A stretch of DNA of 64,000 bases, taken from assembly GCA_003254905.1 (NCBI GenBank), contig QANU01066072.1, positions 471,576-535,575 of the forward strand. The letters are read 5' to 3'. Numbering within the stretch: position 1 is the stretch's first letter; each line of letters begins with the position of its first letter. The notes under the pieces were generated by a model. That model was given only the letters and a program-made list of their open reading frames with translations, searched no databases and was not told the origin of the DNA. A program made the position numbers and the translations under genes. Positions 59,463-64,000 of this stretch are shown here, in pieces. Origin of the DNA: Nissolia schottii (Eukaryota > Streptophyta > Magnoliopsida > Fabales > Fabaceae).

Positions 59463-62344
59463 TTAGTTTTTAAGATGAGGGAAACAAGCATAAACATCAG
59501 ATTTAGGGTGTTTGGCTTCAGCATGCTCCCTGCACTTCACTTCTGATGTGGTGCACATGAATGTCTGCATGCACACCTTGCACTGCAATCATCAATTACA
59601 TTATTAATTTTTAGTCAAGGGATCAAATTCTGCTGCAGTCACTACAGCACTACAGTAGTAGAGAAATAAAAACAGTGGGCACACACGAGATTCAAATCCA
59701 TTAGTAAATTGGGATATCAAACCAACAAAACATGCAAAGATTTCAAATATTGTGGATTGCAGATGTAAAATCATTAAGAACGTGTATATTTCAACAATCT
59801 TACTAGAGAATGTACGGGACAAACAATGTGCATACCTCTACAAAAGAGTTTATATGGCATACCAAATTTCAAAAAACATAGTCAGCAGCAGACTGCTTAG
59901 ATCATGCAGTTATAAGGTACAAGGTTGTGACATCTCCCGCAGCCCAATAATAATAATATTAAGTTCCATGGCTTTGATGCAGATGAAGTATGTCTGCTAC
60001 AATTTTAACCAATACTTTCCATCTTGATTTTTTTATACTATCTTTTCCTTTTTCTTCGCTGTCGCAACTAGACATTTTAAAAATTTTAAAACATGACAAA
60101 GTAAAACTTGTGAAATTGGAGTGATATTTAACGGATTAGGACCCTCTCATTTTTAAAATGAACATGAGAGGGTCATGTTCACATCTCCACTCTTCATTAA
60201 CATCCCAGTGTCATATTGACATAAGAATGTCATGTAAATGAAGGGATGGAGATGAGAACATGACATGGGTCTTGATCCATATTTAATACTTCCCCAATTA
60301 TTTCAGAATCTGCAACACCCTGGTATGATGCCCGAATCACATTTTCACAATCTTTACTGTGAAAAGAGGATATATATTCAAAAGATATTCCACAAATGAA
60401 AAAAAAAAAAAAAAAANNNNNNNNNNNNNNNAAAAAAAAAAAAAAAAAAAAAAAAAAAAACAGCACCCTAGTCCCTAAGGATGGTTCACTAAACACAGAA
60501 CATAGGAAACATAGGACTCTCTTAGGTGTAAGAGAGATGCTGCTGACATTAGCAGTTCATAAAAGCAGAGTAAAAAAACACCAATTAGACAAATTAAACA
60601 GCAAACCTATACAGCAGCTTTCATCCACTGAAATAATACACAGCAATATTAAATTATCGAATCCAAACCTCATTATTCCACCAGATACAAGGACCCAGGC
60701 GTGTATTTCAATATGCATGGAGAAATATAAAGGCAGTGGAGGAAACATGAAACACTAGGAGAATCAGAAGCTGGTATGAGATACATAAACGCCATATGTA
60801 CCTGGATCGTCATTGCTTTCTTGTTTGAATCCAGCTGGCTTCCTGGAGTAAATCAAACAAATCATTAGAATAAAAAACTACACCAGATCTAACACACACA
60901 CAGAGACTCAATTTTCCAATTGTTTTTTTTTTAATTGAAGGCTAAACCCTAAATCTGAATCGTCGTTGCTCTCGTGTTTGAATCAAGCTGGCTTCCCAGT
61001 GCATATCAAACAAATCATTAGAATCAATAACTACACCAAGATCTAACACAAACCGTCTCAATTTTCCAGAATTTTTTCAGAGCGTTAAACATCTTGATAA
61101 AACTAGTAAAGGGACACAATAAAGACTACAGAGAAAATACAAAGAACAGGAAAGACTACAATTATATTATAAGAGTTGTGCATTTGATACAATGAGAAGT
61201 GCCTATAAATATGCTAAGAAACAGAATCAGAACATAAATATAAAATCAACCTAAATCAAAAGTAATCAAACTAAATAAACATTAGATCAATTTAAAATAA
61301 ATCAAAGATATGATAATATTCTTAACACCCTCCCTCAAGCTAAAGCTCCTTGAGCTTTAAGCTTGTTACAGATCAGTGGAGGTTGTCGAAGAAGCACAAG
61401 CGGCAACAAAGAGTCTTGTATGGAAACAAGGGCTTGCACGGAAACAAAAGGGTTGGATGGAACCAACGAGCTAAGCGTAACTAGCAAAAGGCAACATCGA
61501 GAAGCAACATCGGGGGTTGTGCAGAGGCAGCAAAGGCAACATTGTGGCTGCACAGAAGCAGCAAAGGCACCATCGTGGCTACGTAGAGTCAGCAAAGGAG
61601 GAAGGGAAACCAGAACCAGCATAAATAGGAGACACATGAAAATGCGTAGGGGATTGCGTCGAGGCGTGGTGGTGCTTAGGCAACAGGGCTAGTCTTTGTG
61701 GAAAACGGAATGCGATGAAATAACCAGAGATGACAGCGAAATTTTTTATTTATTTATAGAGAGCCTAATGAAGAAGTTCTAAAGCAACAAAATTGGGTTA
61801 AGAGTTCAAGCAATAAACCATGTCTCTGATACCATGTTAAACATCTTGATAAAACTGTCAAAGGGACACAACAAAGACTACACAGAAAATACAAAGAACA
61901 GGAAAGACTACAGTTGTATTATAAGAGTTGCGAAATTGATACCATGAGAAGTGACTATAAATATGCTAAGAAACAGAATCAGAACATAAATATAAAATCA
62001 ACCTAAATCAGAAGTAATCCAGCTAAATAAACATTAGATCAATTTAAAATAAATCAAATATATGATAATATTCTTAACACAAAAAAAAACCTATATTCCA
62101 AAATCTAAAATTGAAGGCGTCAAAGTGTGGATTCTAAATCTAATTATTGCTATCTACCAAAACAAAAAATCTAAACCCTCGCTGAACTCAACAATCCTTG
62201 TAAACTAAACAGATGATGAATAGAAGATTAATAGGTTGAATGGAGAGAAAGAATAGGGATAGAAAGATTACCCTTCTGCCCCTTCTGCTTCTCGAGATTC
62301 TTCTCACGAGCCATCTTTGCCTTCTGCCCATTGCCTCCACCCAT
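59463..62344 (-). CDS. Small zinc-binding protein (At2g23090 type), three exons, 77 aa
   Basis: Exons on the minus strand are 62344-62272 (73 bp), 60842-60802 (41 bp) and 59582-59463 (120 bp with stop), GT/AG throughout and phase-consistent (1, 0). The first 24 residues, MGGGNGQKAKMAREKNLEKQ plus KGQK, are basic like the 4F5/SERF-type N-terminus. Residues 39-63 form a compact metal site, CKVCMQTF...CREHAEAKH, with Cys39, Cys42, His58 and His63 as likely ligands. The tail is SDVYACFPHLKN. The protein matches the small conserved plant family of At2g23090 (about 78 aa; zinc-binding, function uncertain; RNA or protein binding is often suggested). Intron 1 (60843-62271) contains a 997-bp TRIM-like element and a decayed duplicate of exon 2. 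Intron 2 contains a poly-A run with a 15-base assembly gap. None of the short exons shows in plain open-frame lists; I found them by splice sites and motif. Confidence 0.93.
60397..60461. other. Poly-A run with assembly gap (N at 60417-60431)
   Basis: Twenty As, fifteen Ns and about thirty more As lie in intron 2 of the zinc-binding gene. The true length of the homopolymer is unknown. Open frames of poly-Lys or poly-Phe across it are artefacts. Confidence 0.95.
60955..60995 (-). pseudogene. Decayed tandem duplicate of exon 2 of the zinc-binding gene
   Basis: The minus strand reads GSQLDSN then TRATTIQ, against GSQLDSN then KKAMTIQ in the used exon, with the same 41-bp length. The flanks are also duplicated (ATCAAACAAATCATTAGAAT and CTACACCA-GATCTAACACA in both). 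Both splice sites are lost: the acceptor AG reads GG, and the donor GT reads AT. It is therefore not a usable alternative exon. Confidence 0.85.
61083..62079 (-). mobile_element. TRIM-like short LTR retrotransposon, 997 bp
   Basis: Two 245-bp direct repeats, 61083-61327 and 61835-62079, differ at roughly 15-17 sites by eye. Read on the minus strand the LTRs run TGTTAAGAAT...TGTTTAACA, with TG...CA ends (the 3' copy ends CG instead). Directly after the 5' LTR comes TGGTATCAGAGAC (61834-61822), the primer site for initiator methionine tRNA. Directly before the 3' LTR is the purine tract GAGGGAGGG (61328-61336). The internal part is only 507 bp with no retroviral-type gene, so it must rely on another element. 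It lies in intron 1 of the zinc-binding gene in the gene's orientation. The 5-bp flanks CAGAG and CAAAA do not match well. Confidence 0.88.
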
Positions 62345-63015
62345 GTCTGATGCCGCAGGGTGAGACCAAACAGAACCCTAATTTTCCCGAAAGGAGAGAA
62401 GCGAGTTGAGTCGCGGAAGCAGGAGCTGGACGACAAACCCGAATGGCGATGATGTGCTACAATTAATCAAAAGCCTTTCCCCCCACCCAAATTATATTTG
62501 GTAACACTGGGCACACTACCCACTTGTTATTTTTTACTTTATCTGAACCAAAGGCCGAAGGGACTCTCAACCAAAAATATTTAAGGGCCTAAGCCCAAAT
62601 TCTTTTTTGGTAAATTTCTAGTCAATTGTTTTTATCAAGTTTTGATTTGTGGGAAGAAAATTGTTTTGGGAGACTTAATTTATAAATTTACATATCAACT
62701 TACACATCTCAATAAGTAACACTTGCTATTGCTCTTGCCGGAGTAGGATCTCACTTCATAGAGAAAAAGTAAACCATTATACATCTTGAGATTTTTTTTA
62801 ACTAAGATAATAAGAATATTAATCTTGGATTCTTTCGTTTCACGAGATGCAAGATTCTGTTAGCATTGGACAAAGGAATATGTCACTTGAGCTTCTACCT
62901 CTTGGCAAAGTATATGCTAAATTAAAATATTTAATAATAAATAATATGTGTGTCGATATAATGTCTTGCATAACATGTGTACAAAATATCACAACTCCTA
63001 TATCCTGAAATCAAT
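62345..63015. promoter_or_regulatory. Upstream region of the zinc-binding gene
   Basis: On the minus strand this region precedes the ATG at 62344 and should hold promoter and leader. No TATA box can be assigned with confidence; beyond about 62560 it is AT-rich DNA without other features. Confidence 0.3.
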
Positions 63016-63405
63016 AAATGTACCAGAGGGGTACTCTTCGGTCCCTGGAGCTCCGTGGATGTCTCGGTCGGGTGGGTACCTGCAAGGACTCCGATGCCAA
63101 AGTCAGTGGAGGTTGGAGATGAATACGTAAATATGAGGGTCAGAGTTTCTGATCTTACCTGGGTGGTTGTTCTTGTCTATATACCTGTCGAACGCCGGTG
63201 ATAGGCCTTAGTCTCCGCGGACATATTGCCTTATTTGCTCCGTGGTCAACGTGGGTGATGGGAGCTGATTATGTTGGGGATAAGCGAGATGTGCGGGTCA
63301 TGAATGGCTCTTCCGAGGGACGGGCCTCCAAGGTGGGTTCTGCGGGTCGGGTGAGGTCCTTCCGTGGAATGGGCCGTTTGGGCCCAGTCCATAACAATAA
63401 ACTAA
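63016..63405. mobile_element. Probable LTR-retrotransposon fragment (GC-rich)
   Basis: A block such as CGGTCCCTGGAGCTCCGTGG, GGGTACCTGCAAGGACTCCG and ATGCCAAAGTCAGTGGAGG is much richer in G+C than its flanks. It resembles the middle of large plant LTRs (family knowledge, the ACCTGCAA...CTCCGATGCCAAAGTCAGT word in particular). No LTR ends or coding region are visible, so it is a truncated piece. Confidence 0.45.
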
Positions 63406-63509
63406 GACTCATATATAACACTCATTTCGTTGATTCAATGTTTGGGTTGATATTGATCTCAAACTGAGTACAAAAAGTTTAAAGTTAATGTTTCAAACTA
63501 ATATGACAC

Positions 63510-63735
63510 CAAAAATGTTACATGTACACCCAATTTTATACACACATACATACACCATTAATAACGCACAAACTTTATTCTCATGAGTGCACAAACATTA
63601 TAAACTTATAGATAATATTCCCAATTATACTTAATTAAGTGTACAAATATTACAGGCATTAAAATACAAACTTTATGGATATAAATATAGGGTGTATGTA
63701 TGGTGTATATTTTTTGTGTACGTGTAGTAGAACTC
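63510..63735. mobile_element. 226-bp MITE of Mutator type, relative of the 20.0-23.1 kb element
   Basis: A perfect 9-bp duplication ATATGACAC flanks it (63501-63509 and 63736-63744). The left end CAAAAATGTTACATGTACAC and the right end (reverse complement GAGTTCTACTACACGTACAC) run on through TATACAC.CATACATACACC on both sides. Internally it holds four words of the TGCACAAACATTA/GCACAAACTTTA kind, the same motif (inverted) that fills 20480-22910. No coding capacity. Confidence 0.85.
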
Positions 63736-63744
63736 ATATGACAC

Positions 63745-64000
63745 ATAGGAGATTATGACACTTAGGAGATTAGTTGTTGAATTATTGTTGTATACACTCA
63801 TTTTTTTTTTAAACAAGATGTATCATTAATGATTCAAATAAAAAATGCAAATCACACTTCTTTTTTTTAAAGCGAGATCTTTAATGATTTTTTTTTTCTA
63901 AATCATATAATCTTTTACTAAAAGCAATTCTTTCAACATTTGAGATTTGGCAAAGGGCATACTCTTCTTTTTAGAAATGGAGAGGATAACAACAACATGA
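63745..64000. other. No feature seen
   Basis: AT-rich sequence to the window end; no gene or repeat can be supported. Confidence 0.5.

Noticed and set aside
60230..60758. Poly-Lys and poly-Phe open frames across the N gap
   Set aside because: Created by the A run and undetermined bases in an intron.
61335..61692. Open frames in the internal part of the TRIM-like element
   Set aside because: Low-complexity CAGCAAAGG-type repeats without any retroelement domain; one of the two frames is antisense to the element.

Overview
This is nuclear DNA of a flowering plant, a eudicot and probably a legume. It is AT-rich and its genes are interrupted by GT-AG introns. It holds plant-only families (class III peroxidase, NPH3/BTB, chloroplast RNC1) and many plant transposable elements. 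The legume assignment is a guess from overall gene and repeat style and was not tested.

Genes. (1) The 5' three exons of a secreted class III peroxidase lie on the minus strand at 1013-1865; its last exon is not in the window. (2) Remains of a MYB98-type R2R3-MYB gene lie on the minus strand, with an R2 exon at 18220-18342 and an R3/C-terminal part at 10324-10652. About 7.6 kb of transposon-filled DNA separates them. (3) A two-exon gene for a 168-aa plant protein of unknown function is at 30357-31054 (+). (4) A complete five-exon NPH3-family BTB gene (621 aa) is at 34151-37121 (-). (5) A complete seven-exon RNC1-type gene is at 43711-47363 (+); it encodes a 536-aa chloroplast splicing factor with two inactive RNase III domains. 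(6) A complete ten-exon casein kinase II alpha gene (333 aa) is at 48779-53512 (+). (7) A three-exon gene for a 77-aa zinc-binding protein of the At2g23090 type is at 59463-62344 (-). These genes share no obvious pathway; each is an independent unit.

Mobile DNA. 7.2-20 kb is a repeat-rich stretch. It holds a Ty3/gypsy protease remnant, a three-copy unclassified repeat, a pair of diverged duplicated segments (about 11.43-12.02 and 16.76-17.49 kb), three Stowaway-type MITEs, a 1.8-kb solo LTR with perfect ACAAT target duplications, a CACTA-type end and a tRNA-derived SINE. 20.0-23.1 kb looks like one Mutator-like element carrying at least a dozen copies of GTTTGTGCA. A 226-bp relative with perfect 9-bp target duplications sits at 63510-63735. 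40.6-42.6 kb is a cluster of MITEs with AGAGCATCTCCAATGG-like ends.

54076-58276 is a structurally complete 4.2-kb Mutator-like element. It has roughly 270-bp terminal inverted repeats, 9-bp target duplications, a decayed transposase frame with four in-frame stops, a telomere-like array and a proline-rich tail. A 997-bp short LTR element (TRIM-like) lies inside intron 1 of the zinc-binding gene, next to a decayed duplicate of that gene's exon 2.

The window shows no bacterial-type operon, CRISPR array or intact tRNA/rRNA gene. The less ordinary material is the GTTTGTGCA element family, the hairpin-studded ends of the large Mutator-like element, and the exon duplication plus TRIM insertion in one small gene. 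All homology statements come from reading motifs; none was checked by database search.
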